A DNA stretch of 8,735 bases. Origin: Syntrophorhabdus sp. PtaB.Bin184. Its GTDB lineage: Bacteria; Desulfobacterota; Syntrophorhabdia; Syntrophorhabdales; Syntrophorhabdaceae. Positions within the stretch are counted from its first letter, which is position 1, and every line of letters starts with the position of its first letter. The notes under the pieces were generated by a model. That model saw nothing but the letters and a program-made list of their open reading frames with translations. It was not told the origin of the DNA and made no database searches. The position numbers and the translations under genes were made by a program. Below are positions 1 to 5,474 of the stretch, one piece after another. Where the stretch lies: NCBI GenBank assembly GCA_002067555.1, contig MVQQ01000143.1, positions 1-8,735 on the forward strand. The letters run 5' to 3'.

Positions 1-958
1 CCTCATACGCCCGTGCACGGCAGCCGCCGCAGATTCGTATATAGCGGCAGGTCGAGCATTTTCCCCGATATAGCGTGAGATCGCGCAGGCGCAGGAAAAC
101 CTCGGAGCCCTCCCAGACAGTCCTCACACCGTCCCTTCGCACGTCGCCCGAATCTATCTCAAGGTAACCGCAGGGTTGGGCGACACCGCGGTGCGAGATG
201 AACATGAAGCTCTTCCCGGCAAGGCACCCCGCGCTTTTCGGCGTCTCCCCGTCTTCCTTCACGATGCGGTAATAGTGCGGGGCGCAGGTCACCTTCATCT
301 CCAGCTCGCCCCTCTTTTCAATTGCCCGAAGCCGGTGGAGCACCTCCTCGTAGGCCTCGGCGGAGAGCTCCATTCCCTTGAGACCTGTTCCCCTGCCAAC
401 GGGCACGAGGAGAAAAATGTGCCAGGCGACAGCCCCGAGAGACTTGACCAACGCATAGATGTCGTCCAAGTCATCGACATTGAGCCTCGTCACGGTTGTA
501 TTTATCTGGAAAGGCAGGCCCGCCTGCCTGAGGGTCCCGGCCGCCCCTGTCACGGCCCGAAAGGACCCGTCGACACCACGAAACCTGTCGTGACCGGTTC
601 CGTCCCTTGCGTCAATGCTGAGGCTCACCCTCTTTATACCCGAGGCCTTGAGTCTTTTCGCCACCGCTTCGTCGACAAGGGTGCCGTTCACGGCGATGAC
701 CATTCTCAATCCCCTGTCGTTACCGTATTCGATGATGTCGAAGATATCGGGTCTCATCAGCGGCTCCCCGCCGGTCAGGATGACCGTGGGCTCGGAGAAG
801 GACAGGATGTCATCGATGATGGCTCTGCATTCCTCCGTCGAAAGCTCGCCTTCATAGGGACCCGATGCCGCCGATGCGCGGCAGTGGATGCAGGAAAGGT
901 TGCAGTTGCGGGTCAGCTCCCAGGCGACCATCCTCAAAGGGTATGTTCTTTCGCCCAT
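1..958 (-). CDS. ahbD: AhbD-like heme synthase, radical SAM (3' end beyond window)
   Basis: Probable heme b synthase of the siroheme-dependent pathway. By family knowledge it oxidatively decarboxylates two propionates of Fe-coproporphyrin III to vinyl groups in the cytoplasm. I translated 319 codons without a frameshift; the gene runs off the left edge. The N-terminus reaches the radical SAM motif quickly: C19-NLS-C23-IH-C26 (CX3CX2C) within TRNCNLSCIHCRA. GGEP follows at 63-66, which contacts SAM in this superfamily. A family-like segment HIFLLVPVGRG lies at 180-190, TCAPHYYRIVKE at 224-235, and Cys245 and Cys263 (QPCGYLEIDSG). The C-terminal C301-X2-C304-X5-C310-X2-C313 should bind an auxiliary Fe-S cluster (SPASM-like). 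ATG at 958 lies inside the hemB 3' end (25-nt overlap) with weak purine-rich AAAGAG upstream. An ATG at 931 would avoid the overlap but would have no usable ribosome site. AhbD is preferred over NirJ or AhbC because of the HYYR and QPCGYLE segments. I am fairly sure of the family and a little less of the exact step. Confidence 0.82.
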   Translation of the reverse strand, partial: MGERTYPLRMVAWELTRNCNLSCIHCRASAASGPYEGELSTEECRAIIDDILSFSEPTVILTGGEPLMRPDIFDIIEYGNDRGLRMVIAVNGTLVDEAVAKRLKASGIKRVSLSIDARDGTGHDRFRGVDGSFRAVTGAAGTLRQAGLPFQINTTVTRLNVDDLDDIYALVKSLGAVAWHIFLLVPVGRGTGLKGMELSAEAYEEVLHRLRAIEKRGELEMKVTCAPHYYRIVKEDGETPKSAGCLAGKSFMFISHRGVAQPCGYLEIDSGDVRRDGVRTVWEGSEVFLRLRDLTLYRGKCSTCRYIRICGGCRARAYE

Positions 959-1920
959 GTACCGATCTCTTTCGCAAAGTAGGTGATTATGATGTCCGCG
1001 CCGGCGCGCCGGATGCTCGTCGTGGATTCTATGACCGCCCGTTTCAGGTCGAAGGACCCCTTTGCGGCCGCGAACCTGATCATTGAATACTCGCCGCTCA
1101 CGCTGTATGCCGCGAGAGGCATGTTGAACACCTCTCTCGCTCGGCTCACGATGTCAAGGTAGAAGAGCGCCGGCTTCACCATGATTATGTCCGCCCCCTC
1201 TTCTATGTCGAGAGCGATCTCCCGCATGGCCTCGCGGCTGTTGGGCGGGTCCATCTGGTAGGACCTGCGGTCACCGAACTGCGGGGCCGATTCGGCCGCC
1301 TCCCGGAAGGGGCCGTAGAGACAGGACGCATACTTCGCGGCGTAGCTCATGACGGGCACATTGTAGTCACCGTGAAGGTCGAGCATCTCCCTGATGGCCC
1401 GCACCCTGCCGTCCATCATGTCCGAGGGCGCCACCATGTCCGCGCCCGCCATGACGTGGCTGAGCGCGCTCTTCGCAAGGAGTTTCAGCGTCTCGTCGTT
1501 ATCGACGTAGCCATCCTTCACGACGCCGCAGTGGCCGTGGCTCGTGTACTCGCACATGCAGACGTCGGTGATGATGAGAATGTCATCATTGAAGCGGCCC
1601 TTGATGGCCCGCACCGCCTGTTGGACTATGCCATTTTTGTCGTAGGCGCCGCTGCCCGTTTCATCCTTGTTCTCGGGTATGCCGAAAACGAGGATGGCGG
1701 GTACACCGGCATCGAGGGTCTTTTCCACCTCGCTGAGGACACCGTCGACGGAGAACTGGCTGATTCCGGGCATGGCATCGATGGGAACCTCCCGCTCACT
1801 CATCTCCTTCACGAAGACGGGGTAGACGAGACAGTCGGGTGAAAGCGTGGTTTCACGGATCATGCTCCTCAATTTCTCGTTCTTCCTCATTCTCCTCAGC
1901 CGGTACGTCGGGTAACGCAT
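934..1920 (-). CDS. hemB: Porphobilinogen synthase (delta-aminolevulinate dehydratase)
   Basis: Condenses two 5-aminolevulinate molecules into porphobilinogen, the first pathway step common to all tetrapyrroles, in the cytosol. The protein has 328 residues, the usual length for HemB, and is a TIM-barrel enzyme normally forming an octamer. The two Schiff-base lysines are visible as K196 in MSYAAKYAS and K249 in IIMVKPA. The segment TDVCMCEYTSHGHCG (118-132) holds C121, C123 and C131, the three-cysteine metal site of zinc-type HemB. A zinc-dependent active site is therefore expected, rather than the aspartate-rich magnesium type. The N-terminus MRYPTYRLRRMRKNEKLR is the typical arm. The ATG at 1920 follows a strong TAAGGAGG site. 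hemB sits between two radical SAM heme genes, which suggests it feeds precursor into the siroheme-to-heme route. Its 3' end overlaps ahbD by 25 nt, so the two are probably cotranscribed. A 240-bp repeat-bearing gap separates it from ahbC. Confidence 0.97.
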   Translation of the reverse strand: MRYPTYRLRRMRKNEKLRSMIRETTLSPDCLVYPVFVKEMSEREVPIDAMPGISQFSVDGVLSEVEKTLDAGVPAILVFGIPENKDETGSGAYDKNGIVQQAVRAIKGRFNDDILIITDVCMCEYTSHGHCGVVKDGYVDNDETLKLLAKSALSHVMAGADMVAPSDMMDGRVRAIREMLDLHGDYNVPVMSYAAKYASCLYGPFREAAESAPQFGDRRSYQMDPPNSREAMREIALDIEEGADIIMVKPALFYLDIVSRAREVFNMPLAAYSVSGEYSMIRFAAAKGSFDLKRAVIESTTSIRRAGADIIITYFAKEIGTWAKEHTL

Positions 1921-1924
1921 GAAA

Positions 1925-1932
1925 CCTCCTTA
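1925..1932 (-). promoter_or_regulatory. Ribosome binding site of hemB
   Basis: TAAGGAGG on the minus strand, four bases before the hemB ATG. It is close to a perfect Shine-Dalgarno sequence and fixes the start at 1920. It lies only a few bases outside the left arm of the inverted repeat, so folding of that element could affect its access. Confidence 0.85.
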
Positions 1933-1938
1933 GAAGAC

Positions 1939-2160
1939 AATGACCAATGACCAAATTTCAATAACCAAGGGGGGAAAAGCCATCAAGGGACCAGGCACCC
2001 AGAGTACGAACTGATAATGACCAATTTACCAGATTCCGATTTACCAGGCAACAGTCGCGTTAATGGTCGACCGGCCTGACGGTGATCTAAGCCTTGCCCG
2101 GTCATTGATCATTGGTCGATTGGTTATTGTTTGGTTATTGGGATTTGGTCATTGATCATT
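1939..2160. repeat. Intergenic inverted-repeat element between ahbC and hemB
   Basis: Two 30-nt arms, 1939-1968 and 2131-2160, are inverted copies of each other. They match at 27 of 30 positions; two of the three mismatches become G-U pairs in a plus-strand transcript. The arms are AT-rich, of the form AATGACCAAT...AATAACCAA, unlike the GC-rich surroundings. The inner 162 bp holds further copies of the short TGACCAAT motif (near 2018-2025, and inverted near 2111-2117). The 14-nt GGTCATTGATCATT occurs twice in direct orientation, at 2100-2113 and 2147-2160. No open reading frame here looks real. The right arm ends one base from the ahbC stop codon, and the left arm begins just upstream of the hemB ribosome site. 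It could be a non-autonomous MITE-like or REP-like element, or an RNA hairpin acting as an attenuator or processing site. I cannot name a family. The inverted repeat itself is directly visible. Confidence 0.8.
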
Positions 2161-2161
2161 A

Positions 2162-3343
2162 TCATTTTATCTCTTCATCCGTCAGGTAGCACTGCGGGTC
2201 TTCAGACCAGAGGTTGCCCGTTGCCGCTTCCGCGCGAACGCGGAAGTTGCCGGCACAGACGTCGAGCCATCTGCATGTCGCGCAGCGGCCGCCCACGTGC
2301 TTCTTCTTTTCCTTGAGCTTTGCCATGACCGGGTCCGTGAGATCCGTCCAGATAGCGCTGAAAGGCCGCTCACGAACATTGCCGAAGCTGTAGTGCCTCC
2401 AGAACTGGTCTGCGTGCACATTCCCCTTTTCGTCGACGCAGGCAATGCCGAGGCCCGAAGAGTTCCCCTCGTTCATCCTCAGCAACTCAAGCACCTCAGT
2501 CGCCCTGGCCGGGTCCTCCTTAAGGAGTCTCAGGTACACGTAAGGGCCATCGGCGTGATTATCGACGGTGAGGACCTCCGGCGATCCGCCCTTCTCGAAA
2601 AGCGCCTTCGTCCTGTCCATGATGACATCGACAACGCGGCGCGTCTCATCGTGGGAGAGGTCCTCGTCCATGAGCTTCGATCCCCGCCCGGCATATACAA
2701 GGTGATAGAAGCAGACGCGCTGTATGCTCTCTTCCTCTATGAGGTCGAAGATCTTCGGGACCTCGCAGATATTCCTCTTATTGATGGTGAACCTCAGGCC
2801 CACCTTTATCCCTGCGTCCCTCGCGTTCCTGATGCCGTCCATGGCACGCGCGAAGGCTCCTTCGACACCGCGGAAGGCATCGTTTATCTCGCTCATGCCA
2901 TCAAGGCTGACACCAATGTAGGAGAGCGAACACCGGGCGAACACCCGGGCCTTTTCCTTCGTGATGAGGGTACCGTTCGTCGATATGACAGCCCTGACAC
3001 CCTTTTTTACCGCATGGTCGATGAGTTCCGGAAGGTCCTCCCGGAGCACCGGCTCCCCGCCGGAAAAAAGAATCACGGGCACACCGAAACGGGCCAGGTC
3101 ATCGATGAGCACTTTGCCCTCCTGCGTCGACAGCTCGTCTCCCCTGTAATCTTCGCCCTCGGCGAAGGCATAACAGTGAACGCACCTGAGATTGCAGCGC
3201 TTCGTCGTGTTCCAGACCACGACGGGTCTCTTGTCCTTCGAGAACTGCAAAAGATGCGAGGGCAGAAGCGACGAATCCCTGCCGTACCTCAAGGGGTCGG
3301 AGGCCTCCACGGCCCCGCAGTAGAGTTTGGATATACCGATCAT
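2162..3343 (-). CDS. ahbC: 12,18-didecarboxysiroheme deacetylase AhbC (radical SAM)
   Basis: Probable radical SAM enzyme that removes the two acetate side chains of 12,18-didecarboxysiroheme to give Fe-coproporphyrin III, the substrate of AhbD. The 393-residue protein begins MIGISKLYCGAVEASD, an N-terminus I associate with the AhbC (NirJ2-type) family, followed by LPSHLLQFSKDKRPVVVWN. The [4Fe-4S] motif is C50-NLR-C54-VH-C57 and GGEP is at 95-98. C-terminal cysteines at 302, 354, 357, 363 and 385 (RCATCRWLDVCAG) would hold an auxiliary cluster, with the last cysteine far downstream, unlike the tight four-cysteine motif of AhbD. The ATG at 3343 is chosen because it gives the conserved N-terminus and follows TAAGGG. 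Upstream in-frame ATGs would force the protein to read antisense through the tRNA. The gene is divergent from tRNA-Pro. The main alternative is NirJ of heme d1 synthesis, but no other nir gene is visible and ahbD and hemB are adjacent. Confidence 0.86.
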   Translation of the reverse strand: MIGISKLYCGAVEASDPLRYGRDSSLLPSHLLQFSKDKRPVVVWNTTKRCNLRCVHCYAFAEGEDYRGDELSTQEGKVLIDDLARFGVPVILFSGGEPVLREDLPELIDHAVKKGVRAVISTNGTLITKEKARVFARCSLSYIGVSLDGMSEINDAFRGVEGAFARAMDGIRNARDAGIKVGLRFTINKRNICEVPKIFDLIEEESIQRVCFYHLVYAGRGSKLMDEDLSHDETRRVVDVIMDRTKALFEKGGSPEVLTVDNHADGPYVYLRLLKEDPARATEVLELLRMNEGNSSGLGIACVDEKGNVHADQFWRHYSFGNVRERPFSAIWTDLTDPVMAKLKEKKKHVGGRCATCRWLDVCAGNFRVRAEAATGNLWSEDPQCYLTDEEIK

Positions 3344-3347
3344 GGTG

Positions 3348-3353
3348 CCCTTA
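3348..3353 (-). promoter_or_regulatory. Ribosome binding site of ahbC
   Basis: TAAGGG on the minus strand, four bases (CACC) before the ATG at 3343. It is moderate in strength but decides the start in favour of the conserved MIGISKLYCG N-terminus over in-frame ATGs farther upstream that overlap the tRNA. Confidence 0.6.
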
Positions 3354-3414
3354 TTGTGAGCCGAAACGTTAAAAAAGTCAACGCCCCTGCCCCGTATTCC
3401 GAAAGCCCGGCTTA

Positions 3415-3443
3415 TTGAAAAGCGGCTTTTTCTGTGATATGCT
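3415..3443 (+). promoter_or_regulatory. Sigma70-type promoter of tRNA-Pro
   Basis: TTGAAA at 3415-3420 and TATGCT at 3438-3443 are separated by exactly 17 bases. A TGA precedes the -10 box, giving an extended -10 (TGn). Transcription would start near 3450, leaving a leader of only a few bases before the mature tRNA 5' end at 3454, as is usual for single tRNA genes. This is inferred from consensus match and position only. Confidence 0.7.
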
Positions 3444-3453
3444 GGTGGCTGAT

Positions 3454-3532
3454 CGGGGCGTGGCGCAGTATGGTTCAGCGCGCTTGCCTTGGGCGCAAGA
3501 GGCCGCTGGTTCAAATCCAGTCGCCCCGACCA
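3454..3532 (+). tRNA. tRNA-Pro (anticodon UGG), CCA encoded
   Basis: A full cloverleaf can be folded by hand. The acceptor stem is CGGGGCG (3454-3460) with CGCCCCG (3522-3528). The D stem is GCGC (3463-3466) with GCGC (3478-3481). The anticodon stem is CTTGC (3483-3487) with GCAAG (3495-3499). The T stem GCTGG (3505-3509) pairs with CCAGT (3517-3521), with one G-U pair, around the loop TTCAAAT. The anticodon loop CTTGGGC places TGG at 3490-3492 with G37, typical of tRNA-Pro; UGG reads CCA and, by wobble, other proline codons. The discriminator is A3529 and the CCA end is encoded at 3530-3532. It is the only plus-strand gene here, divergent from ahbC and convergent with the nitroreductase. Confidence 0.96.
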
Positions 3533-3677
3533 GAAAAACGGCTTGAACCGCTTGAACCGCTTGGATGTTGAAGGCGCAAGGCATGTCAACCGGACCGGCC
3601 GGCTGCAATCAGCAACGTCTCACGTTTTTTCCCACGCTCAAACGTTCAAGCGGCTCAAGCGATTCAAGCCGTCTTTC
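3533..3677. repeat. Inverted repeat of 9-bp units between tRNA-Pro and nitroreductase; likely two-way terminator
   Basis: Two 36-nt arms, 3533-3568 and 3642-3677, are inverted copies matching at 31 of 36 positions; all five differences are transitions, so each is a G-U pair on one strand. Each arm holds three tandem 9-bp units: CGGCTTGAA, CCGCTTGAA and CCGCTTGGA at 3539-3565, and the inverse TTCAAGCGG, CTCAAGCGA and TTCAAGCCG at 3645-3671. The left arm starts on the base after the tRNA CCA end, and the right arm ends at the first base of the nitroreductase stop triplet. On the minus strand the hairpin ends in CCGTTTTTC and on the plus strand in CCGTCTTTCT, so both strands have a terminator-like U-rich tail. 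The 73-nt loop is long for a simple terminator, so a repeat-element origin is also possible. No protein is encoded in the region. Confidence 0.75.
3614..3630 (+). terminator. Possible small intrinsic terminator for tRNA-Pro
   Basis: AACGT (3614-3618), loop CTC, ACGTT (3622-3626), then a run of T to 3630, inside the loop of the larger inverted repeat. The stem has only five pairs, two of them G-C, so it is weak. Position about 80 bases past the tRNA fits a terminator role. Confidence 0.3.
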
Positions 3678-4330
3678 TAGTCTATCCACCTCACAAAGCT
3701 CTCCAGCTCTTCCCTGGGGGAGGTGAATTCGTTGATGGGGATTGCCGGGTCAGCGTAGCCGAGGGCGGCGCCGATCACCACGTCCTTGTTGTCGGGAATG
3801 TTCAGTATCTCCTTGATATCGTCCTCGTAGGCATTGATAAGGCCGATGGGACATGTGGAGAGGCCGAAATTGTGCGCGACAAGGAGGAAATAACCCAGAA
3901 CAATGCCGATATCCACGAGACGGGCCTCGGAAAAGGCGTTGTCGAGGCAAAAGATGACCGCCGACGGGGCACCGTAAAAGTTGCAGCTTCCCTCGTTCAC
4001 GAACCGGTTGAACTCCTGCCCCATCTTTTCCAGGTAAGGATTCATCAATATGAAAGACTCGGCTCCCCTTTTATGGAACTCGGCCGAAAGGGGCTTCACG
4101 TTCCCGGGGCTGCAGGATATCTGTTTCTCACGATACAGCTTGATGAGCCTTCGGCTGAGCCTCGCCTTCTCTTCACCCATAACAACCACAAATTCCCAGG
4201 GCTGCAGGTTGATGGCCGACGGGGCATGGATGGCAAGCCGCAGTATCTCCTCTATCTGCTCCTTCGAGACCTCATCAGGCTTGAACGCGCGGACACTCTT
4301 CCTCACCTTGATGGCTTCAATCAGATCCAT
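3677..4330 (-). CDS. Nitroreductase family FMN-dependent oxidoreductase
   Basis: A 217-residue protein of the nitroreductase superfamily: flavoenzymes, usually FMN-binding homodimers, that use NAD(P)H to reduce nitroaromatics, quinones or other acceptors. The physiological substrate cannot be told from sequence. The N-terminal RKSVRAFKPDEV (10-21) is the typical phosphate- and flavin-binding RxSxRxF motif. It is followed by APSAINLQPWEFVVV (36-50), YGAPSAVIFCLDN (119-131), and DIGIVLGYFLLVAHNFGLSTCPIG (140-163), which forms the core helix and glycine loop. GAALGYAD (187-194) precedes a short C-terminal tail. The ATG at 4330 is supported by AAAGGAGG nine bases upstream. A longer in-frame reading extends into the preceding gene but has no family similarity that I can see. 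It lies 35 nt after the B3/B4 gene on the same strand, so it is probably the last gene of the atp transcript. Its stop abuts a terminator-like repeat. Confidence 0.9.
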   Translation of the reverse strand: MDLIEAIKVRKSVRAFKPDEVSKEQIEEILRLAIHAPSAINLQPWEFVVVMGEEKARLSRRLIKLYREKQISCSPGNVKPLSAEFHKRGAESFILMNPYLEKMGQEFNRFVNEGSCNFYGAPSAVIFCLDNAFSEARLVDIGIVLGYFLLVAHNFGLSTCPIGLINAYEDDIKEILNIPDNKDVVIGAALGYADPAIPINEFTSPREELESFVRWID

Positions 4331-4339
4331 AGGGCAAGT

Positions 4340-4347
4340 CCTCCTTT
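4340..4347 (-). promoter_or_regulatory. Ribosome binding site of the nitroreductase
   Basis: AAAGGAGG on the minus strand, nine bases before the ATG at 4330. It decides the start in favour of MDLIEAIKVRKS and against a 64-residue upstream extension. Confidence 0.85.
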
Positions 4348-4365
4348 CTTTGAATGCTCCAGACC

Positions 4366-5064
4366 TTAGACCGTGAACTCGGTCTCTTTGGCCGACGCCG
4401 AGACTATCGAACGATGAACGATCCTCCCATACTCGTTGACGAGGATGCTGTCGACGAGATCCCTGGCTGCCCTCTCGCAGAGCCAATCGGGCAGGCCCGA
4501 CATGGCATGGATCAAGAGACACGCCCTCGTAGTCTCGCTCTCAATCCTGTCCTTGTTCGATCTTTTCCAGAGCCACCGGCGCGTGAGTGCGTCCCTGTCA
4601 TCCTTCACGATCACCTCACCCTTTTCCACCGCCTCCTGCTCGCCCATATCCATGGGGATGAAGGTTTCCGTACCGGCCGCGAAGGTAAGGCTGATATTGC
4701 CGTCCACCCCGCTCACGGCATGCCCGCTGATGGGAGCAAGATACTTGAGGGCAACCGAATTGTAGAGGTCTACCAGGGGGTTGAAACGCGGGAATGGTCC
4801 CCCCTTGAGGGCCCGCCTGAGAAGGGACTCTATGAAACTCGGATACTTCGTCGGGGCCATACCCATTTTCTTGAAGGCTTCACGCCACGCCTTTATGTTC
4901 GGATGATCCTGCGGACGCTCAAAAGAAAAATGAACTCTCAGATCGTCAACGACTTCCTCGAGTCCATCTTCGCCATACCTGATATTGTCAATCTCACAAA
5001 CAACAACACCGACCTGCAAAGCAGGAAAAAGGCTGAATAGCCTCTCGTCGATGGTGAAAACCAT
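4366..5064 (-). CDS. Stand-alone B3/B4-domain protein (PheRS beta editing-domain-like)
   Basis: A 232-residue protein that I recognise as the free-standing B3/B4 domain family (COG3382, Pfam B3_4), related to the editing module of the phenylalanyl-tRNA synthetase beta chain. By analogy such proteins may hydrolyse mischarged aminoacyl-tRNA in trans; that role is inference. Recognisable segments are FTIDERLFSLFPALQVGVVV (3-22), the W60...GMAPTKYPSFIESLLRRAL stretch (68-86), FNPLVDLYNSVALKYLAPISGHAV (94-117) and TRRWLWKRS (161-169). No signal peptide or membrane segment is seen, so it should be cytoplasmic. The ATG at 5064 shares one base with the atpC stop (TAATG), with only a weak AAGAAAA upstream, so translation is probably coupled to atpC. 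That makes it an extra gene of the ATP synthase operon. No active-site assignment is made. Confidence 0.82.
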   Translation of the reverse strand: MVFTIDERLFSLFPALQVGVVVCEIDNIRYGEDGLEEVVDDLRVHFSFERPQDHPNIKAWREAFKKMGMAPTKYPSFIESLLRRALKGGPFPRFNPLVDLYNSVALKYLAPISGHAVSGVDGNISLTFAAGTETFIPMDMGEQEAVEKGEVIVKDDRDALTRRWLWKRSNKDRIESETTRACLLIHAMSGLPDWLCERAARDLVDSILVNEYGRIVHRSIVSASAKETEFTV

Positions 5065-5465
5065 TATATTTTCTTGGACGCCACGCCTATACGGGCTATC
5101 GCCCGCAACAATGCCATTTCCATCATCCGGTACTCCGCATGATCATAGGCCATCGTCTTCAAAAGGGTTTCGGCACGTTCCATCGCTTTCCTGGCCCGCT
5201 CAACGTCTATCTCCTTCGCGGACTCCGCGGTGTCAACAAGCAGTGTAACCTTGTCATCGACCACCTCAGCGAACCCGCCGCTCGATGCGATATAGGTGGT
5301 CTCCGAACCCTTCTTGTAACGAATCTCTCCTATGCGGAGGGCCGTCAGGAACTGGGTGTGGCCCGGCATGATGCCGAACTCACCCTCGGCTCCCGTGGCC
5401 TCCACCACGTCGACTTCGTCCTTGACAACCGTTCTCTCGGGGGTAATTATCTCAAGGTTGAGCAT
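5064..5465 (-). CDS. atpC: ATP synthase F1 subunit epsilon
   Basis: The epsilon subunit of F1 binds the gamma shaft and the c-ring. It is part of the rotor and in many bacteria restrains ATP hydrolysis through its C-terminal helices. The 133 residues match the usual length. The N-terminal beta-sandwich (about 1-85) has the hallmark GEFGIMPGHTQFLTAL (28-43) and ASSGGFAEV (60-68). The remainder, rich in E, K, R and A (about 87-128), is the helical hairpin. The ATG at 5465 lies nine bases after the atpD stop, with GAG-rich sequence AAGAG upstream. The stop TAA at 5064-5066 overlaps the next gene's ATG. Standard position as the last F1 gene after atpD. Confidence 0.96.
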   Translation of the reverse strand: MLNLEIITPERTVVKDEVDVVEATGAEGEFGIMPGHTQFLTALRIGEIRYKKGSETTYIASSGGFAEVVDDKVTLLVDTAESAKEIDVERARKAMERAETLLKTMAYDHAEYRMMEMALLRAIARIGVASKKI

Positions 5466-5474
5466 AACGTTCTC

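Noticed and set aside
176..982. Plus-strand open frame opposite ahbD
   Set aside because: Hand translation of the minus strand gives an unbroken AhbD with all cluster cysteines; the plus-strand frame is its shadow.
2131..2316. Small plus-strand frame beginning in the right arm of the repeat
   Set aside because: It starts inside repeat sequence, has no ribosome site, and continues as antisense of ahbC.
3353..3381. TTGACT-17-CACAAT as an ahbC promoter
   Set aside because: The start point would fall about three bases before the ATG, inside or past the ribosome site, and the -10 box is poor.
2297..3418. Long plus-strand open frame opposite ahbC
   Set aside because: It is the complement shadow of a clear radical SAM gene in GC-rich DNA; the product has no recognisable motif and would converge on its own template gene.
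3402..3430. Hairpin AAAGCC...GGCTTT followed by T-run as a terminator
   Set aside because: The stem is short with a 16-base loop, it overlaps the tRNA promoter, and no plus-strand gene lies upstream that would need it.
3344..3589. In-frame N-terminal extension of ahbC reading through the tRNA antisense strand
   Set aside because: The extra residues include SGRLDLNQRPLAP, a typical false peptide from tRNA antisense strands, and repeat-derived KRFKRFK. The conserved AhbC N-terminus and a ribosome site are at 3343.
3378..3680. Short reading frames on both strands over tRNA-Pro (peptides such as GATGFEPAAS and GRWFKSSRPDQ)
   Set aside because: These are well-known artefacts of translating tRNA genes; they also run through the 9-bp repeats and lack ribosome sites.
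4331..4522. 64-residue N-terminal extension of the nitroreductase
   Set aside because: It overlaps the B3/B4 gene, shows no nitroreductase similarity, and a strong ribosome site marks the ATG at 4330.
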